A stretch of DNA of 64,000 nucleotides from positions 12,583,662-12,647,661 of the forward strand of contig JAKSZU010000002.1 of the NCBI GenBank assembly GCA_026018925.1, written 5' to 3'. This document shows positions 54,906 through 64,000 of this stretch, piece after piece. Source of the stretch: Tupaia tana. Lineage: Eukaryota > Chordata > Mammalia > Scandentia > Tupaiidae. The stretch's first letter is position 1. The number at the start of each line of letters is the position of its first letter. The notes under the pieces were generated by a model. The model ran no database searches and was not told where the DNA came from. It saw only the letters and a program-made list of their open reading frames with translations. Made by a program: the position numbers and the translations under genes.

Positions 54906-55171
54906 AAGAAATAAGCATTTTTAGGATAAGATAAAAAGCTTTTTATTTTCTTTTATAATAAATTCTATTATATCTATTCTTGAATTCAAATTCTACTAAT
55001 CACAGTGACTCAAAATTATAATTTGTAATTATAATTATTAACTACTTAATAATCATTTTCTTAGATAATTTAAACGCTATCAATACATAGGTAATAGATG
55101 ACATACAGAGAAATTTTATGATTAGAAGGACGGTGCTTTCCTTTAGTTGAAAAGTGGGTCCATTGTCAGTG

Positions 55172-55397
55172 GCTAGATGGGGTGCGGTAGTAAAACTTAA
55201 TCCTCTCCGGGGCTGACTCACATGAAGAAGTCCTGAGTTCATGTCCACAGACCTTCCTGGGTTCTCAGAGCTCCTGTGCACCACGATCCAGGGCTGGCTG
55301 AAGCTGGGGCTGGATCGAGGCACAGAGACGCTGTTGGTGGTGCCGTCTCTGTCTTTCTCTCTCTGACTCAAGAAATCCATCAATCACCTTTTAAAAT
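55172..55397 (+). mobile_element. SINE, third (GGCTGG) family
   Basis: GATGGGGTGCGGTAGTAAAACTTAATCC head, AAGTCCTGAGTTCATGTCC, GGGCTGGCTGAAGCTGGGGCTGGATC core and CTCTCTGACTCAAGAAATC end. The core is the best match to that of 7565 and 20261. Confidence 0.68.
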
Positions 55398-55544
55398 ATA
55401 CAGTGTTTTCGTTGTAAAGAAATCTTTTGAAATGATATTTTTTATTTTACCTTATTCTCATATGTATCAGAACTGAATGTCACAGTCAAGACATTTTGGA
55501 CATGGTAATTTACATTTTATGCTGCGCCGTCGAACCTAACCTTC

Positions 55545-55820
55545 CTGCATTGCAAGTTCCTCATCTGTAAAAATGTGGGTAATAAGAGTACCACATTTTA
55601 ATTATCATTAATCCTCATGACAACTTGGGAACATACATAGAGCAATATTATAACAGGTTAACTTTCTTATATGAGAGCATTAGCTTATTTCATTTTAATT
55701 CTCATTAATCATTAAGAGTACAGATTTTCCCGAGTTGTCATGAGGATTAATGCTTAGCTGCTGAGCACCATGCCTGACACACGGTAAGAACAAAAACTTA
55801 GGGTAAGCCAGGTGAAAGTG
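55545..55820 (+). mobile_element. MIR SINE split by a local insertion
   Basis: CAAGTTCCTCATCTGTAAAAATG and GGGTAATAAGAGTAC are continued at 55718 by CAGATTTTCCCGAGTTGTCATGAGGATTAATG and ATGCCTGACACACGGTAAG. The MIR order is intact apart from about 128 bp of foreign material from 55593. Confidence 0.7.
55593..55720. repeat. Templated insertion with inverted and direct local copies
   Basis: It contains CATTAATCCTCATGACAACTT at about 55607-55631, an inverted copy of 55728-55752 (24 of 25). Next is the inverted copy of 54293-54338 at 55631-55676 (45 of 46), then CATTTTAATTCTCATTAATC at 55691-55710, a direct copy of 55593-55612 (19 of 20). AAGAGTAC recurs at both ends. Confidence 0.75.
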
Positions 55821-56974
55821 AGTTTTCAGTATGTCAGAACTGGCTGAATATTGGCCATATCATTTGGTTCAACATAAGGCAACGTTAGCTTTTCTTATTA
55901 TTATAGGCTACCTGCAATAGGTCTCCTAAATGCATTTCAGTTTCCTCTAAATATTTTTGTTTTCTCTGCTTTTATATCCCCTTAGTTATGGAAAGAAGAT
56001 TGACATGACCAAAAGATACTTAAACCAAATACCCACAGAGATTAGGAGGTGCTCCCACCCTAAAGGGGTCACAGGACCAACCACAGGGAAGTGCTGGGTG
56101 TACAGGCAGATGCCAGACTCCCCCAGAGAGGAGGCAGGTGCAAAGGAAGTAGCTGAGATCAAAGGTCACCTCTGACAGGTGCTCCTCTCTGCCCTGGCTA
56201 GGTCTGGGATACGCGCGAGTGCGCCCTCAGCCCCGTGGACTGACCCTGTTAGGGAAGTGAAAGGAACTAAGGACCACTGAGCTGCAGTTGTCGCTTTGGG
56301 TCAGAGGCTGCATACGGGTCAGTTCACTCCATTCTTAGAGCCACGCCGTGAGAGGCGCGGGCACTGGCCTTGTAACAACAGCTGGAACAACACCCTGTAC
56401 GTAAGCACCGGCTCACCAGTGCATTCCAGCTCCGTTCCATGTGCCATGGCGGCCTGATGCTCACAGCCGCACTGACACAGGTACCTGCAAGACCATTCGG
56501 TGTGAGTCTCCACCATCATCTCATCGTCATGGCCAACCTCACAAAATCACCAAAGGCTTAAATGAAGGGGCATAAATAAAACTCCCAGCCCAGTGCTTGA
56601 CCCCTCATATAACCCCAGGTCAACTCAGGGTCCTTGTGCAGGGCCTGAAGCCCCGACTGCCGCCAATCAGGAAAGTCCCTTGAGAACCCTGAGCAGGACA
56701 TCCTCCTGTCTCTGCTAGCTCTGGGCAGCCCTAGGGACCCTGGGCCCCCTAGCCCTCCCGAGTAGCCAGTGACACCTGTCTTTCACACCAGAGTCCATGG
56801 GAGTGTTAGGAGACCTGTGGAAACCTAATTCTCGTGGAATTCCAACATTACTCTGCACAAAATTTAGACTCCAAAGTCTATTCCTTTCTAAAAATTCTAT
56901 TAGTAATACGCTGTCTTAAAACTGTCAGAGTTTTTAAGACAAATAGTAGAACAAATTAAAAAGTGAGTCAATTT
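55821..56974. other. Non-repetitive sequence
   Basis: No gene. 56330-56600 has weak MIR-like words. No clear repeat. Confidence 0.4.
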
Positions 56975-57207
56975 GGGCTACAGGTGATGCAGGCATTAAG
57001 ACAGCCAAATCACACATGGTCAATGTGGGTTCGAGTCCTGGATCCAGAGGCTTGAGAAATAGGCCAGGAACATGTGCATGTGTGCCCAAAGTCCCAGGAC
57101 GAGAATGGAACAGAAGGGATTGCGCCATGGGCATTCCCCCTGGGGCAAGGGGTGATTTCACTCTGTCTCTCTCTGGTGAGTGCATGCACCCTACGGCATA
57201 AAAAAAA

Positions 57208-57238
<31 letters not shown>

Positions 57239-57251
57239 AAATTTTAAAAAA

Positions 57252-57296
<45 letters not shown>

Positions 57297-57316
57297 AAAA
57301 GAAAGAAAAAGAAAAT
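56975..57316 (+). mobile_element. Old CYN-like SINE with (AAAT)n and (GAAA)n tail
   Basis: GGGCTACAGGTGATGCAGGC head, B box GGTTCGAGTCCTGG, ACATGTGCATGTGTGCCC body, GCACCCTACGGC end. The tail holds (AAAT)n at about 57202-57240 and (GAAA)n at 57252-57310. GTCAATTT at 56967-56974 and 57317-57324 is a likely short duplication. Confidence 0.8.
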
Positions 57317-57872
57317 GTCAATTTTGTTGCTTTGAGCAGTTAGATTATAACAGGATTTAGAGGACTAGTTTTACAATAGTCACCATCGCTGTCCACATGG
57401 GCAGTGCTGGGTCCCAGTTACACACCCCTCTGTAGGGTTAGCAGTGACCTCCTGACACACTCCACGCTGGAGGAGCGCGAGCTCGCGGCGACCTGAGCAG
57501 CCGGCACTTTACGCCCTTCGCTGCGGCTCAGTCTGCAGGAGGGCCGTCACTAGACCTGCCAGTCGCTTTTCCACAGGAGAGAGACCACTGCAGTGCTTCA
57601 CTCCGCGTCCTGTGAACAGCCAGGTTTCCTTCGTTTATAGCTTTACATCTCCTCACGGGCTATGCCTGCGTGGAAGGGAGTGGAATAGAAGTCAAAGGAA
57701 TACCCAGACGATCCCAAACGAGAGATCACATGTTCTGAGACACCTAAGAATCGCGTTTCCCTTGTTAATTAGACAGCTCTGTCCGTTGTCCATCTGGCTT
57801 GGAGTAGTCCCGGGCTGTCAGAAATTCAGAGTTGTTATTAATGTCTGCTTGTAACTGTAAGATCTGCTCTCA
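57317..57872. other. Non-repetitive sequence
   Basis: No gene or clear repeat. Some CpG at 57470-57530 (GCGCGAGCTCGCGGCG). Confidence 0.4.
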
Positions 57873-58041
57873 GCCCAGCCATGGTCGGGCATGCTGGAAG
57901 GCTGAGGCCACACAGAGGCTCGGGTTCGACTCCCAGCCCACCTTAAAGGCAGCCTGGGGGCACATGCCTGCAGTCCTAGCCACATGGGAGGCTGAGTCAG
58001 GAGGACTGCGACACAGAGAGACCGTGTCTAAAATAACAATA
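57873..58041 (+). mobile_element. Chimeric tRNA-like/7SL-like retroposon
   Basis: The left half has a tRNA B box (GGTTCGACTCC) at about 57923. The right half reads GCACATGCCTGCAGTCCTAG, then GGGAGGCTGAGTCAGGAGGA and GAGAGACCGTGTCTAAAA, very close to the 7SL/Alu right-arm series. ATCTGCTCTCA at 57862-57872 and 58042-58052 is a perfect 11-bp duplication, so it retroposed as a unit. It is the only 7SL-like element I see. Confidence 0.7.
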
Positions 58042-59229
58042 ATCTGCTCTCAATGTACGGAATGACCTATAACTTTCTGCTACAGAGGTTCGTTTCACTG
58101 GGAAGCCGAGGTCAGAAAATAGGAAGACACGTCGCTCTGTTATTCCATAAAGAAGGTGGGCAGATTCATCACCACGCCCCAAAGAAAACTGGCACCGCGA
58201 TGCTTCCTGGTGCTTAAAAGGGCTCCCAGTGCCCCCACGGGAGTGCGTCTCCGACAGGTCACAGTTGCGGCTCTTGGCTGGCTTTCTGCGGATGCTCGGG
58301 TTGCAGCTGTCCACACTGCTCCAGCCTGAAGATAAATCGCAGACTCTCCTTCCACTGCTACTGGCCTTTTAACCTCCAATAAGAACAAATGCCCCGCCTT
58401 AGCTCTGGCTTCTTCCTGCAAGTTCATCCCCAGGACCTACTGAGCTCGCTCTTGTCTATGCGCCTCCAAGCCTTCAGCGTGGGCTTCCTAGAGCTCGATG
58501 GACCTCAGGTCGTGTTCCTCATGCGAGGCTCCCCATGTATTAAAAAGACGTAGAAATGCCAACGGAAGCTAAACCAATTGCTCTGTGTCCTGAGTGTTTA
58601 CGTTTGCCATATTGACGCCTTTCTCACACAGGCCAAAGCAGTGGTGTTCTATCTGGCTTCCTTTGTGGAATCCAATTTGAAGATAACCCCCAAAGTCTTG
58701 ATGTAAGGCACTTGGTACACACGAGAGCTGGACCCGGTGACACCAGCCTTGCTCCGATTAGTCTGGTGGTTCCTGAGTGTGGCCATTGGCAGGACAGCCT
58801 AGGAAAATAAACCCACGGGTTGAGGGGTGGGTCATGAGGAAAGGGTGTAAAGGAAGCTTTTTAGAAATCCAGTTCACTCTAACTATCACTTCTGGAGGTG
58901 ATCATCAAATGAAGTACTCAAGAATGGGTCGTGTATGCAATTTCGACTGCATTACTTAAAGCAATCCTTCTAATTCTTCAGACCCCAGGGGCCTCCCCAG
59001 GCACCTTGGGCACCCTTAGAAGTTACAGTGACTCGTAAAAACCTACTGTTTCCTGACATTGTGCTTACAGAATCAGTGTAAGAGAAGAGAATTCCAAAGC
59101 CTCCTGTGCACTAGAAAGATCTAACTCTGAGATGAGGTCCACTCCCTAGCCTTCCAGGGCGATTACGAGAGACTTTGCTTCTCTAACGACCACAAAATAA
59201 GCAGGCTAAGGATAAGAGCACACCACTAT
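58042..59229. other. Non-repetitive sequence
   Basis: No gene or clear repeat. The ORFs have no domain. Confidence 0.4.
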
Positions 59230-59720
59230 CAAAAGAAAAAAAATGGGACAATGTTAACCTTCCTTAGTAATTAGAAAAATGCTAACTAAAGCAACCTTAA
59301 AGTAACATTTTATACACACTGAATTAGCAAACAAAATGTTAATCGCAACACCCAGTGCTGTGATGAACAGATACACTCCTTTGTTGCTTGGCAACATCAT
59401 AACTTGGTATCACCTTTCTGAACAATCGATAGGGCGAAATATACCAATAGCTACAAATGTTCGTAGTCTTTGAAGCAGTAACCTCACTTCTGAGAATTAT
59501 TGCTAGGAAATAATACAATTAAAGGAAAAGACTGTACACACGAAAATGTTTATTGCATCGTTATCAAAAATTGTGCAAACCTGGAAGTAGACCTAGTATC
59601 TCTAGAAGAGAACTAAATAATTCCCCCTCGGGCACTCCGTCCTGTTAAACAGCCATTACAAATGGTAATTATGTATAGTACCTATCAGTGTTGGGGAAAA
59701 TGGATGCCGTAACAGTGAAA
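59230..59720 (+). mobile_element. Old L1/HAL1-like 3' fragment
   Basis: ACCTCACTTCTGAGAATTATTGC, ACGAAAATGTTTATTGCATCGTTATC, AATTGTGCAAACCTGGAAG, then CAGCCATTACAAATGG parallels the end of L1-type ORF2 (cacttctaggaatt...cattgcagcattgttt...ggaaacaacc). Broken by many stops. Confidence 0.7.
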
Positions 59721-60821
59721 TCGCGAGCTCGGAAGACGACTGTTCCAACTTCGAGGGCTCTGCTTTTGTGTTCTTTGCATTCAGATCTCAGCCTAAATTT
59801 GATTTTCCCAGGGAGAACTTCCTGGTCACTCAGCCCGGAGCAGCCCTGCCCAGCTTTCTCATTCCCTAGACTTTCCCACTGCCCCAGACACTCTTGCATA
59901 GTGATTGGTTTACCGGAGCAACCTGACTCCTCCCCAGGACATCAGCCCCTGTCTTCCACTCTGGCCCACTAGCCCAGCCCCAGCTGCTGCATCAGAGACC
60001 ACAGCTGAGGAGGACCCCGGTTCTAACTGCACCTGGTTGCAATCCATGCCCCATTCTTGTCCTCACTCTGCAGTCACTGACATGGGCACCTACAACTCGA
60101 GTGTGAGCGCCACCAGGCCACGTGGACAGAACGAGCCACCACTCCTGCCACACTTCAGCAGGCCACATGCCCCATCCGCGGTGCCCCCACCTCCACTGCC
60201 CAAGTCCCACAGACGGTCAGGAGGGGTGAGCCTGACCAGCTGGCCCCTGCTGCAGCTGGGGCCTGATGACAAGGAGGAAGAGCAGGCCATGGATCTGGTG
60301 TCATCAGAGGAAGGTCACGTCCAGCGAGGCTTCCTCCACCGGGCAGCTGGACTCCCGAAGTTCCACCCTTGGAGGGGATGCTGTGAGCGCAGGGTCGCCA
60401 CAGAGACAGACACCCCGCCTCGATCCCGGCACCCACTGCACTGGCAGGCACTTGAGTCCAAGAACCGGGTGGCAGTGCCCCAGAGCACGTTCCTCAGCAG
60501 AGTACTCCAGGAGGCCGCAGCATTGCAGGACTCCTCCGGGGTCTCGCTGCAGAAGGAGCAGGGCCTGGTAGAAACGGGTGAGGCCAAGACAGCAGGAGCC
60601 CTTCCTCCAGGTCTCCTGCAGCTCTGGGGTTCTCGGTGCCCCGCCCTCACCCTCACAGGGAGGCACCAGACTTCCCCGAAGCCACTGAGTGTGCTTGTGG
60701 CCAGGACATTTGTGCCAGTTCCTCCAGAGCTCTGAGTCACATGTGGAAGCCTGACTCCGGGCAGAGGCCATGAGGCCTACGTCATCCTGAGGGACCTAGA
60801 GCCGTGGCTTTGAAGAGTCTA
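59721..60821. other. GC-rich unique sequence with long ORFs on both strands
   Basis: An ORF of 276 codons runs 59905-60735 on the plus strand. Minus-strand ORFs of 155 and 141 codons overlap it. None has a recognisable domain or splice support, and GC-rich composition explains their length. Confidence 0.4.
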
Positions 60822-60839
60822 GGAAAGGGAGGTTTCTTT

Positions 60840-61113
60840 TTTTTTTTTTTTTTTTTGGAGAGGTTTTTGCTATAGGGCGCGTGCGCTCGCCAGACAGACA
60901 GAGAGAGAGAGACATAGAGACAGAAAGCGAGAAATCACCCCCAAGGGGGGATGGTCACGCCGCAATCCCTTCTCCTCCATTCTCCTCTCGGGATCTTGGG
61001 CACGTACGCACACGCGCCCGGCGTGAGTTTTAAGCCACCGGGTCCGGGATGCGAACCGCGGTCGACTACGTGGGAGTCCAGCGACATAGCCATTACGCTA
61101 ACTGCTGGTTCCC
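60840..61113 (-). mobile_element. Young CYN-like SINE, full length
   Basis: The minus strand starts GGGAACCAGCAGTTAGCGTAATGG, holds CGACCGCGGTTCGCATCCCGG and GCGCACGCGCCCTATAGC, and ends in a T-tract. The perfect 18-bp duplication GGAAAGGGAGGTTTCTTT lies at 60822-60839 and 61114-61131, the longest seen among the SINEs here. Confidence 0.95.
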
Positions 61114-61131
61114 GGAAAGGGAGGTTTCTTT

Positions 61132-61946
61132 GAGCTCAGTCCAAAATACCGGCCCATGCAGGCAGGTGGTGGAGCGGAGCACGGGCTAGCAACAGCGGGA
61201 GGGGAAGGCGAGCCCCGAGAGAGCCCCCAGTGCCATCCTCGCTGGGCGGAGACACAGCCTCAGGCCACTCTGTGTGCTCCCCATTCCTGGCACGGCTCAC
61301 TCCTGTGGTCGGCCACGGGAGGACTCCCTCTCCCCTCTCTCTCTAATTCAGATACTTGCCTGATAGAAAATTGTAGTTATAACACACGTGGTAAGTGCTG
61401 GTTAGATATCCTAGCTCAAAACACAAAGTAAGGAAATGCAAACCTAAATCATTTTTCAGACATTAAGCCCCATAGGAATGCTGGGAGACAATGACCAAGG
61501 TGAGCACAGACGTCTTCCTGTGGGCGTCCGAGGGCTGCGTCTCTCAGCTGCACCCTAGGGAGCTGCCCCACCTTGGCTGCGCTCCTGACGGCAGAGGAGT
61601 CAGGACTTCCGGGGCCAAAGGAAAAAGAGCGGCCTCCCTCAGCCAAGCCTGAGCGCCATGCAGACAGGAGCCGGCCTCTTCCTCACTCACGAATCATACC
61701 TGGGGACATGGAACTACCGAGTGTGAGTGGAAGCGCACGCCGTTGGCTTCTGAAGTCCTGCGGCCTGCGTCCTGATCGGAGCCGCCCGGGCCCAGGGCAC
61801 CGCTGCACCCAGAAGCAGGAATGAGCTCAGCAGCTATGCAGCCCACAGCCAGGGCTCCCTGCTCCTGGTGAAGCCAGACGCCTGCCCTCGGCCAAGGAGA
61901 AACAGCTTTTCTCTGAAAGTCCTGCTCCTTTTGTGAGGGTCGAGAT
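61132..61946. other. Non-repetitive, GC-rich sequence
   Basis: No gene or clear repeat; ORFs up to 91 codons on both strands. Confidence 0.4.
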
Positions 61947-61959
61947 TGCACCCATCTTA

Positions 61960-62191
61960 CTGCTGTCATTTTACTTCATCAGAGGCCACGTGCACTCTGC
62001 CAGAGTCAGAGGGAGCGCACCCTCCCCCTACTGTGGGCAACGGTCACCCCCAATCCCTCTCCTCCATTTCTCCATCCCTTTGGGATTCGTGGCCCATGCA
62101 CAGGGGCCTCAGGCCACTGGGCCCAGGATGCAAACTGGTCAGCTAGCTGGGACCCGCTCTCCTAGCCACTAGACCACAGGCCCAGCCCAAA
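61960..62191 (-). mobile_element. Old CYN-like SINE
   Basis: The minus strand starts GGGCTGGGCCTGTGGTCTAGTGGC, has a decayed B box, GGGGGTGACCGTTG and a GCAGAGTGCACGTGGCC end. The flanks TGCACCCATCTTA at 61947-61959 and TGCACCCATTTTA at 62192-62204 are a decayed 13-bp duplication. Confidence 0.72.
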
Positions 62192-62204
62192 TGCACCCAT
62201 TTTA

Positions 62205-62794
62205 TTAAACAATCAAGCAAAATGCTCACCCCGCAGTGTTCTGTGGGCTGTACTTCCTGTCCGATTCCAGAGGAAGAACTCACAGTCCATTACCTGGGAG
62301 CTAGTGTTGACTCGGCAGCACCGTCACGACCACAGGTTTATTAACAGCTCGCTATAGTGACACTGGCTTCTGTCCTTACAGGGAGGTGTGATGTGAGTGT
62401 TTCAGTCCAGGATTTCAGAGCACCAGGAGCCCAGAACAGCAGGGCTGTGTCCCCCCACCCCCACCCCAGTGTGCTCAACAGGAAGCCCAACTGCATTTCC
62501 ATCCCCTTGGCACAGCCCTGGGGACACCATTGTTTCCATGCTGCCTTTGTCCGGACTCCCTATTCTTAAAGTCCTGATTCAGAGGAAAGCGACTGGGTAC
62601 ACTAAACTGAGGAACTTAAAGAGATAAAAATGGACCTCAAGCAAATAAACACTCCTTATTCAAAAGTATCAAAAGTCAGCATATTTCACCTATCAGCACT
62701 CTCAGCGAGCTTCGCTGTCAGTTCTTGTGCAAACTCCATTCCGCTGCCATGGCAAGTTAAATGGCCACATTTAAACTTTTTCCTACAGTTCAGA

Positions 62795-62798
<4 letters not shown>
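62205..62798. other. Non-repetitive sequence
   Basis: No gene or clear repeat. Confidence 0.4.

Positions 62799-62855
<57 letters not shown>
62799..62855. repeat. (TC)n microsatellite
   Basis: A pure run of about 57 bp. It gives rise to a spurious serine/leucine-repeat ORF. Confidence 0.97.
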
Positions 62856-62856
<1 letters not shown>

Positions 62857-63344
62857 ACCTTGTGGCCAAACTTTGGACTGTAGCAAAACCCTAAACGTTT
62901 TGTTAAGACACTGTCAGGCTGGAGGATTCTCAGACCGTGATCCGTGTTAGGATCCCTGGCAGCAAAGAGGATGTCTCTCCCACACTGAACTCGCCAGCGT
63001 AGACGCTGATAAACGTGGATAGTCAGAGCTCTGAAAGATGTTTCGAAATTATTTTACATGAAGACAGTTGTAAAAAGGCTTAGAAGTTTCTAACTCTGTC
63101 ACTTTCGCAGCAGCTAGCACAGAAGATTTCTTTGATTTGTTCATTAAATATATTATTTTTACATTAATTGAGCTCATTTGATGAGAAATAGTCTCACTCT
63201 ATAAAATTTCCACCTAATGACTTGGAAATCTATTCAAATTTTTCACCCATTAGTTCATTTTAGAATTTCCAAAGAGTAGATACCGTAGGCAAGCTGAGAT
63301 ATATCTCAAATAAGCTGGGAAACATCAGATCTAAAGAAATGGCT
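62856..63344. other. Non-repetitive, AT-rich sequence
   Basis: No gene or clear repeat. AT-rich words (TTAAATATATTATT) near 63145-63160. Confidence 0.4.
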
Positions 63345-63512
63345 TGAGCTGGCAGATGGCATGGTGATTAAGGTGCTGGACTCCCACATGGCCGACCCCA
63401 GTTTGAATCCCGGACCTGGTGGCTTGCTTTCTCACTTTTCCTCTCCTCTCCCCCCGGCCTAGTCAAATTTAATAATAATAATAATAATAATAATAAATTA
63501 AATAATTTTTAA
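63345..63512 (+). mobile_element. Short SINE subtype, copy 3, with (TAA)n tail
   Basis: GCTGGCAGATGGCATGGTGATTAAGG head, CACATGGCCGACC, a B-box-like GTTTGAATCC, ACCTGGTGGCTT joined to GCTTTCTCACTTTTCC, then a (TAA)n tail. The flanks AAATGGCTTGA and AAGTGGCTTAA may be its duplication. Confidence 0.72.
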
Positions 63513-64000
63513 GTGGCTTAATGATATAACAAGTTTTCCTCATTGTAAGCACAATTGGTGAGTTTTTCCTTTTAACCCTTTTCCTCAGTAGATCAAAGAG
63601 TCCATTAATGCCATGAAGGTCTTTGCCTTGGTGCTCTGAGCCTTGCTGCACGAGCTGGTTGTCTAAACCACTCCTATCACACAAAGGCTTCTGAGTTTAG
63701 AACTGTTACATAGAGCAAAGTTCTCACCAAGATGAGATGAGAAATGCATTTTCCCACAGTCTACTGTGTTTGCTGATAACATATGTCAAAAATCTGAAGT
63801 TTTTTTTCTTTTTCTTTTTTTTTTTTCATTTTGTGCCTTAATTGCAGAAAAAGAAAATCAGAGGTGAAAATGTGCTGTATCTGATATTATTAATGTTTCC
63901 TGGAAATGAGAACCTGCAGAACAGTTGCCATTCAGGCTCAGAAAGTTTTCAGCATCAGTCTAGATGTAGTTCATATTATTTCCAATATGTTTGCATCGCT
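63513..64000. other. Non-repetitive sequence to the window edge
   Basis: A T-rich run lies at 63801-63827. No gene or clear repeat. Confidence 0.4.

Noticed and set aside
57870..58040. Canonical Alu dimer indicating a primate
   Set aside because: Only one half resembles 7SL; the left half is tRNA-like and there is no second copy in 64 kb, whereas a primate window this size would normally hold many Alus.
59905..60735. 276-codon plus-strand ORF as a coding exon
   Set aside because: Overlaps minus-strand ORFs of 155 and 141 codons in GC-rich DNA and has no domain or codon periodicity visible by eye.
1..64000. CRISPR array or bacterial-type operon
   Set aside because: No regularly spaced direct repeats with unique spacers and no compact same-strand ORFs; the sequence is clearly mammalian.

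Overview
This window looks like nuclear DNA of a placental mammal, and it holds no protein-coding exon, structural RNA gene, CRISPR array or bacterial-type operon that I can support. The largest coding-like signal is one broken LINE-1. The rest is interspersed repeats of several ages, microsatellites and non-repetitive sequence, as expected of a large intron or an intergenic region.

The best clue to the organism is a dominant tRNA-derived SINE of about 265 bp. It has a GGGA(A)CCAGCAGTTAGCG head, a GGTTCGAGTCC B box, a CCCCCCTGGGGGG hairpin in the body, a GCGCCCTATAGC motif and an A tail. About 25 full, old, short or fragmentary copies occur on both strands. No canonical Alu, B1/B2, bovid, carnivore or equid SINE is visible. 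From memory of the literature the closest match is the CYN SINE of colugos (Dermoptera). I therefore suggest Galeopterus or Cynocephalus at moderate confidence, without having run a database search.

Layout. 1-9.5 kb: an MLT1-like LTR, two mariner-type MITEs, several SINEs and an L2, with non-repetitive AT-rich blocks. 9.5-13 kb: mostly unique sequence. 13.7-16.4 kb: a 5'-truncated L1 with a perfect 16-bp target-site duplication. 16.6-17.1 kb: a young SINE nested in an older one. 17.5-18.9 kb: an old L1 with an AT-rich expansion and its own SINE insertion. 19-34 kb: mostly unique sequence, partly GC-rich, with L2, MIR and SINE copies. 34.5-42.4 kb: a repeat-dense block of old L1/HAL1-like sequence, MLT1 LTRs, a MITE and many SINEs. 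42.4-64 kb: unique blocks separated by SINEs, L2, MIR, a CpG-rich patch near 48.2 kb, a locally templated inverted insertion at 55.6 kb and a tRNA/7SL-like retroposon at 57.9 kb.

Nothing here forms a pathway. What the window records is the history of retroposition: L1-type target-site duplications flank the younger SINEs, whose mobilisation is presumably L1-dependent. Younger copies keep their CpGs while older ones have lost them, and A-tails have grown into (GAAA)n and (AAAT)n microsatellites. The most unusual items are the 55.6 kb templated insertion, the 57.9 kb chimeric retroposon, the shared-junction short SINE subtype and the pair of 80-bp MITEs.
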